Positions 23,714 to 38,700 are shown, counted from the first letter of the stretch. The stretch: DNA of 64,000 nucleotides from Tigriopus japonicus (GCA_010645155.1 CM021312.1:3126314-3190313); one strand, 5' to 3'. A program made the numbers and translations. Notes: generated from the sequence alone by a model not told the origin.

Positions 23714-26700
23714 GTAAGCCAATCATGATCAGAAGGGAAAGATATCTTGATGAAATCACAGTCCTGGTCAAATATCATGTTCATTAAATCGTTTAATTTC
23801 CAAAGTTTTTATATCGAATTTTTTTTCATGAAATCAATACCTCTTCAATATGAATGCCTGAACATGAATTCCTGGCTCGAAGACGCCGCAGGGAAAAAAA
23901 TTGTCAACTAGGGCGCTCTTTTGATTAATGGATGATTGTAATCGAACGAATTCAGCTGGGGATTCTGGGGCCAAAAATGACTAAGGATGGGTCAGAACAA
24001 GGTTCGGACATTTCATAGTTTTAGTTTGTTACGTGAGAAAAAAAATCTTATTTCAATTGATTGTCAAAATGAAGAAAACGAATTTGGCTCACGAATTTTG
24101 GTTAAGTTTTATGGAGGGTGAGTCTCGACTCTGACGCATCCCCAGCCATTTTGGCCCCAAGATCCCCAGCTGAATTCGTTCGGTTACACTCATCCATCGG
24201 TGCATCATTTTCTTACTTACGTCTTGATGGGTTCAAATTGTCCCACTTACGGGTATATTTGCTTGGAATTAATTGATTAGGTAACAATGCTGATCGTGAG
24301 TTAAATTACTTGTGAAACCGCAATGTACTTTTAGATAATGTGACTAGACGAAAATATCAGATTGATAACAAGAAGAGATACTGGTTCTGCTCAATTAATA
24401 TGCTGAACGCGTTCTATATTTGTCGCAAAAGTCAAATAAGTCGATTGAGTCATTTCTTAGTGGATCAAGGAACATTAATGCGAATCCAAGATAACGTAAA
24501 TGAATTTATATCCATGGATTGAAAACCTCGTCGTGTGCAATAATATGTATTTGGTAAAGCAAAACATCAAGTTCAAAGAAAAATGTACAAGGTTTTTCCT
24601 TAATGCTACACTAGTTCGGTTCCTGTTCTTGAATTCAAAAAATAATGGAAGCACCGTTTATCAAAAGAAACGGGGGCTTTTGAATCTATTCTTTATTGTC
24701 TCGAAGGTAGTGAAGAAACCTGTCTTTGTTTTATGTAAATTGTTGAATGCACGGTTTCACAAACTCAAACAAGACAGATTTAACGAAAAGAAAAGGAAGG
24801 ATCAAAAGAAAACAAATAGAATGATGGACTCAACACTTCTGAGTTCTGTATTTCGTATGATTAAAACTGAACCGATGCCTCACTTCCTTTTTGAAAAAAT
24901 ACGTTCAACATGCGTAAGTATAGATTTGGAAGCCACATTTGTTTGATGCGGGAACGTTTGTCACCCAAACTTTCATTTACACGTTTTACAATCACTAAAT
25001 CACACCAAACTACGGTACAATATGTCACTGAAAACATAGCGGTGATAATTTCATTTCGAACTTAATACAAAAAAGTAGAAAAAGAAAAAAAATGGTCGCA
25101 AAAGCAATAAAATACAATTACAATTACTTTATTTTCATATGTAATTAAGTAAAATTACTTTCAAAAAGAAAAAAGAAATTGAGAGAGGGGGGGCGGAATT
25201 TTAATACCGCTACAAGGAATGGGATTCCTTGCAAAGAGAGTTAATGATCAACATAGTTAATAAGATTACCGTTTTTATGAAATTTGATCTCCCAGTGAGT
25301 TACTGAAATTTTCAATTACATTCAATTACATTATTTTTTAAACTCAATCTGAATTCCTTTTTTTTAAGTTTTTCTTTTTAAGTGCAAAATATAAAAAAAG
25401 CATCTAAACCTTTTGAATTTTGGGTGATTTGATTTAAATGCTGAAAAGTATTAGAAAGGTGGGGGAATATCTGCGGGAATATCTTAATCCCACAACTTCC
25501 TATGTATTTTTTTAAATGTAATTGTAAATTGTAATTGAAAAATTTCAATTGCATTGGATCAAATCTAATCAATTACAATTACTTTGATCTCAGATGTAAT
25601 TAATTGCAATTACAATTACTTGGAAGTGTAATTGTAGTTTCAATTACAACATAGGTCTGACATCTTTGGGAATCGTTATTCTGTTGGAAATTGGGGTTTC
25701 TTCCAATTATTAATTACTTGTTCTCTCATCAATATACATTAGTTACACTCCCTAAACTAGAGGTTGGAAATCAATGCGCTCAAAAACCTGGAGGCTTCTG
25801 AGAAGGTGTTCAGAAATGTTTCTCAGAGCCACGCATGGTTTTCCAATTGAGGTTTCTTGCTGTGAATGGGCCCTTTCCACAAAAAAGATAGCATCGGATT
25901 GGTGGTTATTTGCACGCAGTAATTAAAGACAGATGGGCTTAGACATCCCCGACTTCTTACTAACCCCTGCACCATTTTCCTTCTCACGGTTTGGCGTTTG
26001 CTAGAAGTAAAATTTAAATGTCAAGAAATTGAGATCAACCGCTCCCTTTAAGCTTATGCTATTCAGGGATAACCTATATAATAGTAACCCCTTTCAGGGG
26101 TTCCTGTGCTATTTTACACGTTGTGTTTTTTAGTTGTATACAACAATGGGAGTGATTACTTGAGATGTCAGATTTGGTATATTGTGAAAAGTAGCCGAAC
26201 CCTCAGATTTAAAAAGAATGCTATTATCGTCATTGCATTACCGGGTGGTTCATAAGAAACGGGACAGGAAACCATGTCCGTAACTCGGACATCGCTGATC
26301 GCACAAAAAATGAATAAACTCAAAAATATACGGCAGATAACAATCCTTAAATTAGATATTGCTTTATTCCCTATCTGTTCCCATATTTTCAAATTTCGGG
26401 AGGAAGAAAAAAGTCCAAGTCACGAACGCTCTGTTTCCAGAATTGCTTCAAGTGAATGTTTTTAATCTTACCGCTAGCAGTTGAACAGGGCCATTGGTTG
26501 TACTGAGTTGCCCAACCCATTTTAGCAAATCCAAGTTTATTTCCATCTAAGCGTTCAGTCAATGGTTCTAGGTCCTTGGAAGCGATTTACATTTTACGTC
26601 TTGATTCTTCTGCTTACACTTGGATAGTCCAAGGATCACTAAAGACCTGGATGCTACCTCGGCTACTGGCAAAAGCCATTTTTTGAATTCTGTGCAAGAT

Positions 26701-29700
26701 ATAGAAAAATTTAACGAAACCAGTTGTTCAGCTGATAATTCAAAACTCACATGCTTAATTTCAACTTGATCGACTAAAATTTGTGTCAGTTAGAGTAATT
26801 TGAAGCATAGAGCGATACTCGCTCTTCCGACCGAACATTTGCACCTACAGTACACTTGTCCAAAAGAGTGGTGGACAGTTCCCTAAATCGGCACTAGGAC
26901 GCCCTCTGCTTTTAATGTTTCCAGTTTTGAGGTGTTGACTACCCCTTAGTGCAATAAAAAATAATGCAATGCTCAGCTTCTTTCACATGTCATTTGATAG
27001 CAAAGCTTGGTTGATGAAAATCCTGAAGTCTGTTGCAAATGTGTTTGAAGTATTTATCTGATATGTAAAAATGTAAAAAGTGCATTTTAATTAGTATGGA
27101 GTTTAAACAAGTACCAATTAATGTCTCACGATTGGGTGACTTACAACAAAATCTTAGTGATATGAAATCTGGGCTTGCGCAAGTTTTTTCACGGGTAGGG
27201 TAATGCCATCTCATGGAGGATTTGTGCTTTGCTCATGTATTTAAGCAAACACAAATTTGAGTTCACTTTGCAACCGTGCTCAGAAGTCAAAAAAAAGTTT
27301 GGGGCGCCTTGCCTTTTCGTGCTCCTTAATGAAGAAGCCGGCTTATGAAGACTGGTAGGCATAGGGGAATACGATTTCAAATAGGTAAATTGGCGACCCC
27401 AGCTTATGACCTCACTAAAAAAAGCTTGCCCAAGTACCAAGTCACATCACAACAAAATCTACACTCCCACTTCGAATTACACTTTCGAAAATTCAATTGG
27501 ACTTCTTTGTTGAATTTGCGACAGATTTTCTCGGATGGTACTGAATCTGCATAAAAATTGTTGTCAAAAACTTTTTTAATTCTTTGATCAATTCAACAGT
27601 TGAATTTCTTACACAGTTGTGAAAAAATTGGACTTGAAGACTAAAAAAAGTATTTCGCCTTCCACATTTTCCATCACTTGTGAATTGGGGAGAACATACA
27701 CTAATTTAAACCATAAAAGATGAAATTCTACATATTCCGGAAACCGTTTACTATTTTATGAGAGCACCTGAACAGTCTCTAATATTTATCCTTTCCTCAA
27801 CAATGCCATGTAAGAAAATCCTTTCCTGGCTTTGTGTGTTCAACGACGAATCCAATCGTTGCTTTTGTTGCCTTTCTTCCGCCTCTCTAGTTCATCAACG
27901 CCGATTCAGCGTTTCCTTTTTCTTTGATGAATTGTATTTTCCTCAAATTTCCTCACGTTTTTCAAGTTGCTGGTTCTCGATATACATTTTAGTTTCCAGA
28001 ACCAAAAACTTAGCTGAATTTACGTATGTCTAATCCTAGTGTGACCTTTTTGATCTAATTATGGAGTTTGACCTACATATTGGTGGTTCGGATATTTGTT
28101 TTATTCCTGAATGCTCGAAAGTCCCCCACATTTTATTGTGAAAAGAGATTGGGGGATGAATGAAAGTATTATGAGCAAATTAAGGGCAATTTAGTTAAAA
28201 GAAGAGATGTCATAACATCATCAATAAGGAATCAGACCGAATTTATTTATTTCACGCACAGCAAGCTTCAGCCCTATTTGTGTTGACATACAGAGTGGGG
28301 CCGCAAAAATGTCCGGTCAGGTACTTTCAGAAGGAAAATGTTTATAACTATGGAAAGGCTTACGAAATTTTCAGCATTTATAAATCACATTATTATTTAT
28401 CTTTTTCACTCTTTGTGTCTTCCATTTAATTCCATTGAGGTCTCAAATTGGGGCCGGAAATCGAAACCTGCCTTCCTGATGGTCAAAGTTGGTCAACACT
28501 TTTGCAATCTTGGCCCTCAAGGACTCCAAAATTGGATGAGAGGTAGTTTTGGTCTCATTCTGCGATCTGCCTCCATGAAAAATAGTCTAAAGGTTTTTGA
28601 GGATTTGGGGAGAATAGGTGCCAATAGGCCTGCCCGCCCCTTGGGCCAAAAGTTGGCAAGGTTTCTTGGCAGAACTTATCAAATTCTTTGATGTTTGGCA
28701 CAAAGCACCGTTCTTGGTCCACACATAGTTGTCCCCAGGGTCTTAATCTATGGCAAAACCGTGAAGTGTACCCCAGGATGTTGCAGTAGACCTTGGTGGT
28801 GACACTCTCTCCAGTCTTCTTCCTGTTGGACCCCAGGACACCCGGGTCTAACACTTGGGTGAGGTTTTTGTCCTGAGGATACCCTTGACCTTTTCGGTTC
28901 ATTCTGGCAACCATCTGTCAATGTGTAATTTAAAATATCGCGTCCAATGACACTGGCAATGTCCTTTTGCCTTATTCCATCACAAAAAAATCAATAACTC
29001 TCTGCTTTTCTATCTCTTGTTCACTTATTTTCGGTCCTATGTTGCTTCAAGACAACAAAAACAAAGCTTTGTTGCCTTCCCCACATTTCTGTACTAATAG
29101 GTAATTTGATAGACTGGCTCATTTTTGTTGGAAATTTGCAAAACGCAAATGGACATTTTTGCTGCCCCACTCTGAACATTGACGATGAAATCAGGGACAA
29201 AACAAACCTTCTTGTCGCATTGTGAAATGGCTTGTTGTCCAATACACAAAACACACAAAAAATATCGTTCCTACTGATCAAACACGCGCAATTAATGCTT
29301 AAAATTTATCTTCTGATGGTTTCCACGGAAAAAAAGTTTTTTCTGTTTTTCATCGGCTCGATATTTTTTTTTGCGAATTTTATAATACCGCTACAAGGAA
29401 TGCGATTCCCTATAATTTGAAGGACTTCTCCCGACTGCTTCGATTCGATCCCCAACAGTATTTGAACCTACGCCGTCTGGGGAAGAACTTACACTCGGCT
29501 TTTATAAGAACGCATTAGAACGCACGAGGCCACTCTGTTTTTTTAAGCCGTTTTTCGGAAGTCGAAACAAAAAAGACCCAAGTCGGAATTCAGTTGCCAT
29601 ATTCATGACAATTTTGAGGAGTTTACACTTTGTTCGCCAGCCCTCTACGTATAAAACAAATTCTGATTTAATTACATCCCAAATCCACTTATAATCTGTG

Positions 29701-32700
29701 AAAACATGATCAAATCAGAAAATAACGAGGCAGTGCAAAGGCATTCAAATTTTCAGCACATGCTTGATGTGCTGTAAGGGAGCCAAGGCATCAACATGTA
29801 AATTGAACTTATTTCCAAACAGACATTTCGTGCCTTGATAAAGTCGAGGTAAATCTTTTCGTCCAAAATTGCAAACACCCCTGATACTTTTGCCACGACA
29901 GTTTTCATCATCCCACCAAGTCAGTCTCAAGCAACCTCCATGAGTAAAATCCGTGTTCAAATCTTGAATGTCTTGGACAGATTGAGTGGTTCGGTTGAAT
30001 TTGGTTATTATTGTTGAGTAGAAATGCTCGTCAGGAATGTGGGTGTCGCGAAGCCATTCCAAAAACTCTTGACAGAATGGCGAGTCCAAAATGAAGTTAA
30101 GTAAATTTCGAGGCAAGGCCACATTTTTGTATCCTTTTCTCAAGGTCATATTTCCTGGCGGGGGTTCTTTTTTTCGGTCCGTTTGAATCAATTGATAGCG
30201 AACACTCTTTTTTTCAATCCTAAAAAAGAGAATGATAATATTTTTGTTCTTCTAGGTACCATAACATTTCATTTTATGTTTTTTTTAAATCTTTTACTTA
30301 CCGTTGCAATTCCATGGAGAACTCAAATCTATTCATTTGAACGCTTGGAACATTGTAACTCTCTAAAGTTCCATCTGGAAAGTTCATTAGGTTCCGACGA
30401 ATTTCCGCCATCGGTTTTAATGGTAATTCTGTTCCAGCCAAATTCAGATACAGGTTCCAATGCTTGTGCCTAGTTCGCAAAAGTTCCATGCATTTGAAGT
30501 CCGCTTCAAGGACTGAAAAGTGACCCCAGACTACGGCCACAGGATCATCCACTGTGAAGATGATGGCCTCGGGATACTTCCATTTGTAACAACCCACCAA
30601 CTGATTGATGGCAATCCGTACATTTTTCTTAGCCTTGGCATCCACATGAATGCAATAGGAGTCCAATGGATGGAAGGAAGAGGCCAGAAATAGTTCTAAA
30701 ATACCAGTTCCAATCTACGTACATCCCCAACAATGATCTCTCCTTAGTAGATCCTCGCTAGTTGATTTTCGCCAAAGAACATTGCGCCAGCAGCACTCGG
30801 AACAAAATGAATTCCCCATGAATTGAAATGACATTCTTCGTTTTTATGCACTAAACACGCTGAAGTCTACGCTTGGGCCGCCGACCCTGTAAACTCCCTG
30901 CGGGAAAACTCCATCAATGAACTGGACTAAACTGAATTCGCTAATTTTAAACGCTATCAACAAAAAATCTCTTCTTGTTGTGAACTCTGCTACATTAAGA
31001 TTTGCTTGGTACACTTCACCATATTAAGCTCTCCCAAGTTCAACTCTACCTACCCCAATTTACCATGAGTTTTTTCAATTGCGGAGTTTGCGATTGGCGG
31101 AAAATTCCTGGAGGAGACCATATTTTGGGGACAACAAATGTCACCTAAAATGCCCACTTGGTTGAAGGTAGTGACTCCAAAGGCCAAAGGAAAATCGTTT
31201 TCAAATGGATGAGAGATGTTTGGAAATGTTTCACTCAGGTTATTCATGTACTCGGAGCAATCAGATGTAATCTCTATTATAACTTCTTCCCGGAAAAATA
31301 TCCATTGTACTTCATCTTTTTCATTCAATGATAAGGCCCGTTTCATTCTGTGATGAGTGTCAAATCGGGGTTGCATTTGGATATGTCGTAGTAATACTAA
31401 TGTCATCACCAACTTGATTAAAAATAGAGGCACTATTACAAATTTCCTTCTTCTCATTTTTTGTAAAGCTGAAAGAAGTCAATTGATGTCAATATGGTTT
31501 GAAATCTTGATGTCTTAGTCAAGGAGGACGGTATTACGTGGAGTGGGATCGAGTGAGGGCGCGTTACTGCGTTGGTGTGAATTTTCCTGCGTGATAGCCT
31601 GGATGTAATGAAGAAATGCAATATAATTCGGATTAATGTCGTTTTATTGACATAAGTCATAAAACAAAAGTGCACAAGGATTCAATGAGCAATCATTTGA
31701 TGCCCAATTAATGTCTCTCAAAGAATTCAAACTGTGTTGTTTCATTGTGTTAAGTCAAATATCTTCAAACTGCTGATCTACTGACTTGGTTTGTGATAGT
31801 GATTGTCCATGTTTTGTTTGAAGCAACATTGTTTTTATCATTAGGATAGTTCTAGGACATTCTTCCCTTTGTACAATGATATGGATGTTCTTCTCTGTCT
31901 TTGTTTTTAGCACTTAATTGCGGTTCTAAAGCCAAAAGAAGACTGTAAAATGTTGAAAAAAAGAAACAAAGAGGATTTTTTAGCATTCTACGAAGAGAAA
32001 AATGCCCTTAAACAACCCCAGTGATAAAAACCATGTTGCTTTCAACAAAAGGTGGACAATCACTATCACAAAGCAAGTCAGTAAATCAAGAGTTTGAAGA
32101 TATTTGACTTAACACAATGAAGCAACACAGTTTGAATTCTTTAAGAGACACCAATTGGGCATCAAATGATTGCTCATTAAATCCTCGTGGACTTTTGTTT
32201 TATGACTTATGTCAATAAAACGACATTAATCCGAATTACATTGGATTTCTTCATTAACTCCAGGCTATCACGCAGGAAAATTCACACCAACGCAGTAACG
32301 CGCACTCGCTTGATCCCACTCCATGTAATGCCGTCCTCCTTGTCTTAGTTTATGAAAAGGCCAAAGATTTCCAATAGAAACTCTTGTAATAACCAAAAGA
32401 CGAGCAAAACTGATTGAATATTTTCCCAAATTCCATAATCGTGGACGTGGAATTGGCTTTTGAAAGAGATGTGTGAATCAAAAAACATACAATGGAAAGT
32501 GTAAATACCGTTTACATCTCTTTTCAAAGAACAAAGGCACATATGCGACAATGCTGACTTGTCAAGCAATAGAGAATTTTTCGCCTATTTCTCAGTGATC
32601 GGGTTAGAGCGTGAAGCTATTTGTTCAAGAGATTCAAGCACTCTCTGGGCAAATCCAGAGTAAGGACCCCAAGTAATGCCTCGGAAGAGTACTCGTTGGG

Positions 32701-35700
32701 AGTTGCAGTTGAAATGCAGCCGATGACCTGAAGGTCAAAAGGCAAAAGTATGATGCGATTAAACCACTTAAACTTGGTAAAAACTTTTCTATCGACAAAC
32801 GCAAAAGAGCACGAAAAACTTTGGGGAGTGCTCAATTGTAAACTTTTTATCAGGCTGAACTTGAATAAATACTTGGAAACTTAGCTTTGCCTTACAGCTA
32901 TACCATTGGCAACCAAAAAGTGTCTAGGAGCGGGAATATTCCTTCATGAAACACCCATTATCAATGATAATGACATAGTGGCACCGACTCCTCAACAAAC
33001 GAACAAAGACACAAACAAAAAAACAAATAATCAAACAAACAAAGAAACAAAGAAATAATCAAACAAACAAACAAATAATCAATCAAACAAACAAACAAAC
33101 GAATAATCAATCAAACAAACAAATAATCAAACAAACAAATAATCAAACAAACAAATAATCAAACAAACAAATAATCAAACAAACAAACAAATAATCAAAC
33201 AAACAAACAAACAAACAAACAAACAAACAAACAAACACTATATTGGTTGTGTTGTACATTCAATTAGATAATTAACTCTCTCAATAACGGTTCTTTTTGC
33301 CACCAAGAACGAGCCCAAAAAGACAAGTGTCCTGGACTTAGATATATAGATTAGAGATAGATAACTTGAACATTTTTTTATTTGTTGTTATGAAACTTTC
33401 GTTCAATCAGCTAATGCAAAGCAAATCCCGCCATTGCCGGTTTTACTTTAAAATTGGTCAAGAAGCACTTAATTTCGTGGAGTAGTTGCTAGTGATAAAA
33501 ATCATGATTTCCAAAAAAAAAAAAACTCAATTCCCTTGGTTAATGAGACCTTGATTATGTTGGGTTGACTACACATTTCAAAATTTTAACTCTCTCAAAG
33601 CTCTCTGCAAATCTTACTGAGAATGAATGAGGTTGCCCTCTACTAGTAATTGCGATACCACAAAAGATTGAGCTCATCCATTCTGTACTCTTGTCACTAT
33701 TTAGGTTTGAAAAGCTATTTCACTCCGACAATTGATTGAGGCAATAGTAAAAATACATAGTCCACCCAAAGCAAGAAAATTCTCATCTGTAGAAGACCGC
33801 CATTGATTTGATCCCACTGGAAATTATAATTCTCATAGCAAGCCTCCCACTCCAGGAAATTCAGTGCTTGTTTTAGTTATTGATGCTGCTCGTTCCAGGA
33901 TGCAAGCCGTTGCATCGTATACGTCGTCACAAGTCAATAACACCTAAAAAGTTAATAGATATTTCCCAGGGTTGGTCTAACCTATCCACATTTGAGAAAA
34001 TTCATCCATAGGTTTTGGATGCATCATCTAAGGTTTATTTATCAACGTAGTTATGGACAAATAGATTGTGCACCGATTTCACCTTAAAGACTTCCGCCAC
34101 CGATGAGTGGGCCATTTGCCCTAACTCTTACTTGAAGAAGTGATCATTTCGACCTGGCCATAACATTTGGAATGCTAGCAAAAAAACTAAATTCATTGTT
34201 TTACTAAATAGTACTCTCATGACATAGCATTGCAAAATCTCCTTAGTGAAATTTTTTTGGAGTTGTTGCGGATTTTTATTCCTGCTAAAAGGAATGGTAT
34301 TCCCTGAACAGAAAGTTAATCATTAATGTTAATGCATAAAATAGAAAATGACCATTTTTATGACATTTGGTCTACCAACGAGTTGCTGTTGGCAGACATG
34401 TACAACCCCTGAATAGAGGGCTGTTCTTCCTTCTGCCTTCTGTTCCATACAGTGCCGTTTAATCTAATTCCAAAACATGCGCAATGTGGCTTATTGGGGC
34501 AATGGCATCAACATCGAGATTAAACTTATTCCCGACCAGACAGTTCGTGTCTTGATGAAGTCTCGGCAAATCTTCTTGTCCAAAATTGCAAGCAGCCCTA
34601 ATACTTTCGCCACGACAGTTGCCATCATACCACCAAGTCAGTCTCAAGCAACCTCCATGAGTAAAATCCGTGTTCAAATCTTGAATATCTTGGACAGATT
34701 GAGTGGTTCGGTTGAATTTGGTTATTATTGTTGAGTAGAAATGCTCGTCAGGAATGTGGGTGTCGCGAAGCCATTCCAAAAACTCTTGACAGAATGGCGA
34801 GTCCAAAATGAAGTTAAGTAAATTTCGAGGCAAGGCCACATTTTTGTATCCTTTTCTCAAGGTGATATTTCCTGGCGGGGGTTCTTTTATTCGGTCCGTT
34901 TTGTTAAGTTTGTAATCAAACTCTCCCTCTCCAGTTCTGAAATTGATTGCAAACGAATTGTTACACCATGGATATCGATGGTTACACTAAACCCAAAAAA
35001 ATAGCTTTGTGTTTGTGAAGAAAAAAAGTGGGGAATGATATATTCGATATATTTTCCTTTTTTAATTGGGGGATCAGTTTCAAGAAAATGCATCCAATTT
35101 CGTTTTTTTCTAATTTTGTTGATTTCTATTATTTGCATATTTTTGTCAGGTGGTTCATTTCCTGATTTCTTGAAAAAGATAGAAAGAAATATCTTTGCCT
35201 TTGACATACCTGATTGATAAGGACAACATACGTTTTGTCCTTTTTTCTTTTTCCTTGTAAAATGCTTGGCTGATGAGGTTTATCAGTTGAGGTTATCTGG
35301 ATAAATATTTAGCAATTATCTGACTGGGTGGAAGATAAATTGTAGTTGGGAAAAGAGGCCAATTTTTGAGCACTGCGTAAGGAAACTTCCATGTTTAAAG
35401 TATAAATGCGCATCCCGATTGAATTTACAAAAAGTGGCTGTTTGAAGTCAAAATTAGAGTATTTGTTTGGTGTTGATTTTTTATCAGACTTCCACCAAAA
35501 ACTTTCCAAATTTGGGTTGGTAAAATCATACAAGGTTGTCAACAGAGATTTTGATAAATGGACTTGTATTTTACGCCTTACTTCACATGAAACCTTTTCA
35601 AAAGGAAGAAATAAGGAGGTAGAGTTACGCAGGTATAAATAACAAGCAATAAAGAATGAATTCAATGATGTTCTAAAAATGAAATAAGTTATACCATAAC

Positions 35701-38700
35701 GAATCAAATAGATTATGTTTTGTGGACTGAAGCAAATGATTTTAGTGAAATAGGTAGACAAAGCTTAATTGAATGGGGATGCATTGTTTCATATGCAGAT
35801 AAGATATTATTTGCAAAAGAGATAAATAATGCGTATCAGCACCATTATGAAAAAATATGTGTCCAACTGATTGCTAAGAATGATTTCTTAAATGCATTTT
35901 TAAATTCATGGCCAAGTTATCCCGGGCCAAATCATGGTGACATATTTTTCGTATAAGAAAGGGTTGGCTAATGTCAAATATCACTCCCGGAAATGCCGTT
36001 GAGGCTCAATTATTAGCCCAAAAATTCAGTCCCATCATCACGTACCGTTGCAATTCCATGGAGAACTCAAATCTATTCATATGAAAGCTTGGAACATCGT
36101 AACTCTCTAAAGTTCCATCTGGAAAGTTCATTAGGTTCCGACGAATTTCCGCCATCGGTTTCAATGGTAACTCGGTCAATTCAGGTACAGGTTCCAATGC
36201 TTGTGCCTAGTTCGCAAAAGTTCCATGCATTTGAAGTCCGCTTCAAGGACTGAAAAGTGACCCCAGACCACGGCCACAGGATCATCCACTGTGAAGATGA
36301 TGGCCTCGGGATACTTCCATTTGTAGCAACCCACCAACTGATTGATGGCAATTCGTACATTTTTCTTAGCCTTGGCATCCACATGAATGCAATAGGAGTC
36401 CAGTGGATGGAAAGAAGAGGCCAGAAATAGCTCTAAAATTCCCACTTGATGATAGGTGGTGATTCCAAAAGCCAATGGAAATTTATTTAATTTTCTTGAG
36501 TGTTCGTGGATTTTAAACGGACAATTGAGTACTTCCATGTAATTAGAGCAATTGAAAGTGTTTTGGATGATGTTTTCTTCGCTGATTGATGTCTCATTCC
36601 ATTCCCGATAAGAAATGTTACATGATTTGTCAAAATTTTTGATCCTCTTGGATTGTGTGGGTTCATCGTCACTTTCACAAGTATCCATTTGTTTGAAAAC
36701 AAGCACTGTTATTACCAAAAAACAGAGAAGTGGAAGGACTGCTCGGAATCCCTTGATTGTCCCATTTTGGAATCCATTTTGGATCCCATTGTGGAATACT
36801 AATGATTTGTTCAAAAGAATTCTGCTCTTTTCTGAAAACTCGGAGAGTGCCACAAAAGCCGGCTTATCGATTACTGAATGAACATCCATAATCTTTGCAA
36901 AACAATAATGCAAAACTGACCATTTTTTGAATGAGATAAGAAAATGAATCCGTCTCGCGTTTTTCGTATTTGGAACAATCAATACACAAAACAGTCTTTC
37001 AAAAAAGTTAAGGATCCAAAGAATTGACCACCGAACTCCAAAACCAATGAGCAGGGCTCGAACAAAGGTTCAAAGTTCGAATTGCACCAAGAACTTCAAG
37101 TTTTGGCCACTTTAGTCAAATTCAGCAACTTTTCATTTTTTTCGCAACAAACATCAAGTTTTGGCATTTCTTTTGTCTCGTCCATTTGGGTCTCATTGGA
37201 AATTGTTCGAAAGATATATTTCACAAGCTCTTGCAGAGGACTTAGAAAGGAAGACATCAAAGGTTAAAGTGCAAAATAGAACGAGTCGTTAAATAAAACA
37301 AAATCATGTTCCACGAGGCGTAAGGTGTGCTTGGAACATATGTAATAATTAGGTTATCGGCGAAGTGGGAGGTGTTTGAGCTCAAATAACAAAATGGACG
37401 TTTCGAGTCGGGAGCCCAAAGCAAAAGACCTGGGAAAGTTCACCCCCAGAAAACTGTCTTTTTCTTGGTAGGTTGTTCTAATTATAAAAAGATGAGTGCA
37501 TGAAGAATTCACACTAGCACCCAGGTACGTGGTTCAGTGTTTCCAATGAGCCTGTATAATTTGTATCATCTGGCATGAATACTAGATGTATTGTCTCGAT
37601 TTTTATAAAATCAAAAACAAATTGTTTTGAAGTACCAGGGCCCTCAGGACTAGTTTTGCAAAACTAGGATTTTTTGTTCAAACTCTGTTCTTCATAACGC
37701 TTGTTTGTCATACTTGAATTTCTTTCCGACTTGTCGGCAAAAATCTCTTTTGGTCTATTTCTAAGCCTGATCAAGGACCAAGATTTGTTTGTAATACGTT
37801 TTCAAAGTTCATTGAAGGTCATCTCGAGTCTCACATGTCGATCACATTTGCTCTTTTTGTTTGTTGTCTTCTTACTACAAGTAAAGAGACAAAGCCTGTT
37901 TGCAAAAAATGATAAAAAAGTCATGTTGTTTGCAATGCATGCTTTTAGCCCTTTTCAGTTATGCCCAACTTGAACAAAAAAGTTTGAAATTCAAACAAAA
38001 CTGACTTGTTTTCTTTGCTTTGTTTCAAACTGTTTACACATGATACGATGGCGATGTGCAAGATGAAACTTCACAAAAGCTTCGTTTATTGCGTTCATTT
38101 AACCTTTAATATGATCACTTTTTGTATTTTATGCTAAGATTCATTGCGACATTTTTGATAATTTCAGGTCGATCCAGCCACTTTGGACTTTGAAGCTCAA
38201 TTAATCCATGTTTTGAACAATCAAGACCTCTTCACAGATGGATTGGTGTCTTATTCGCACGTTGCTAGAAGTTTCAGTGATATTGCCTCGGCAAACATCT
38301 TCACCGATGTGAATATGGTTGTCTTGGGATTCGCCATTGTTTTCATCTACGTTCTGGTTATGCTCGGAAATTTTGATTGTGTCGAAAACCGGGTGAGAAC
38401 ATACTTGATTTTGGGAACCGATTCTGTCTCTTCAGTCGAGTTACCCTCGAAGTCCCATATCGTGATTAGTACATATATTCATCTTCTTTGCAGGTTTTTG
38501 TGTCCTTGGCTGGATTAGTGGCGGTGTTCATGGCGCTCATTGCCTCCTACGGGATTTGTTGTACCTTGGGCTTTCCGTTTAGCCCCCTTCATAATTTTAT
38601 TCCCTTTCTTATTCTGGGATTAGGTAGGTATTGAAAAACATTGGAAACCTTGATCTCTCTGCATTAAGATTAGGAATCGATTGGAAAGTAAAAATGCTTA

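Larger units (their letters stand above)
23714..28290. other. First part of PTCHD intron 5: AT-rich, repeats, no gene
   Basis: Holds an inverted repeat at 23,929-24,196, AT-rich sequence with chance frames (for example 24,500-24,946), a LINE 3' tail at 25,191-25,310, an (AATTACA)-type AT repeat, and dispersed repeats at 26,146-26,240 and 26,825-26,990, each listed separately. Nothing else is recognised. Confidence 0.5.

Noticed and set aside
24500..24946. 148-codon open frame in PTCHD intron 5
   Set aside because: AT-rich, Lys/Phe-rich, no domain, no splice context.
35406..35956. Gene inside the intron of glycosyltransferase copy B
   Set aside because: Two short AT-rich frames separated by stops, with no recognised similarity.
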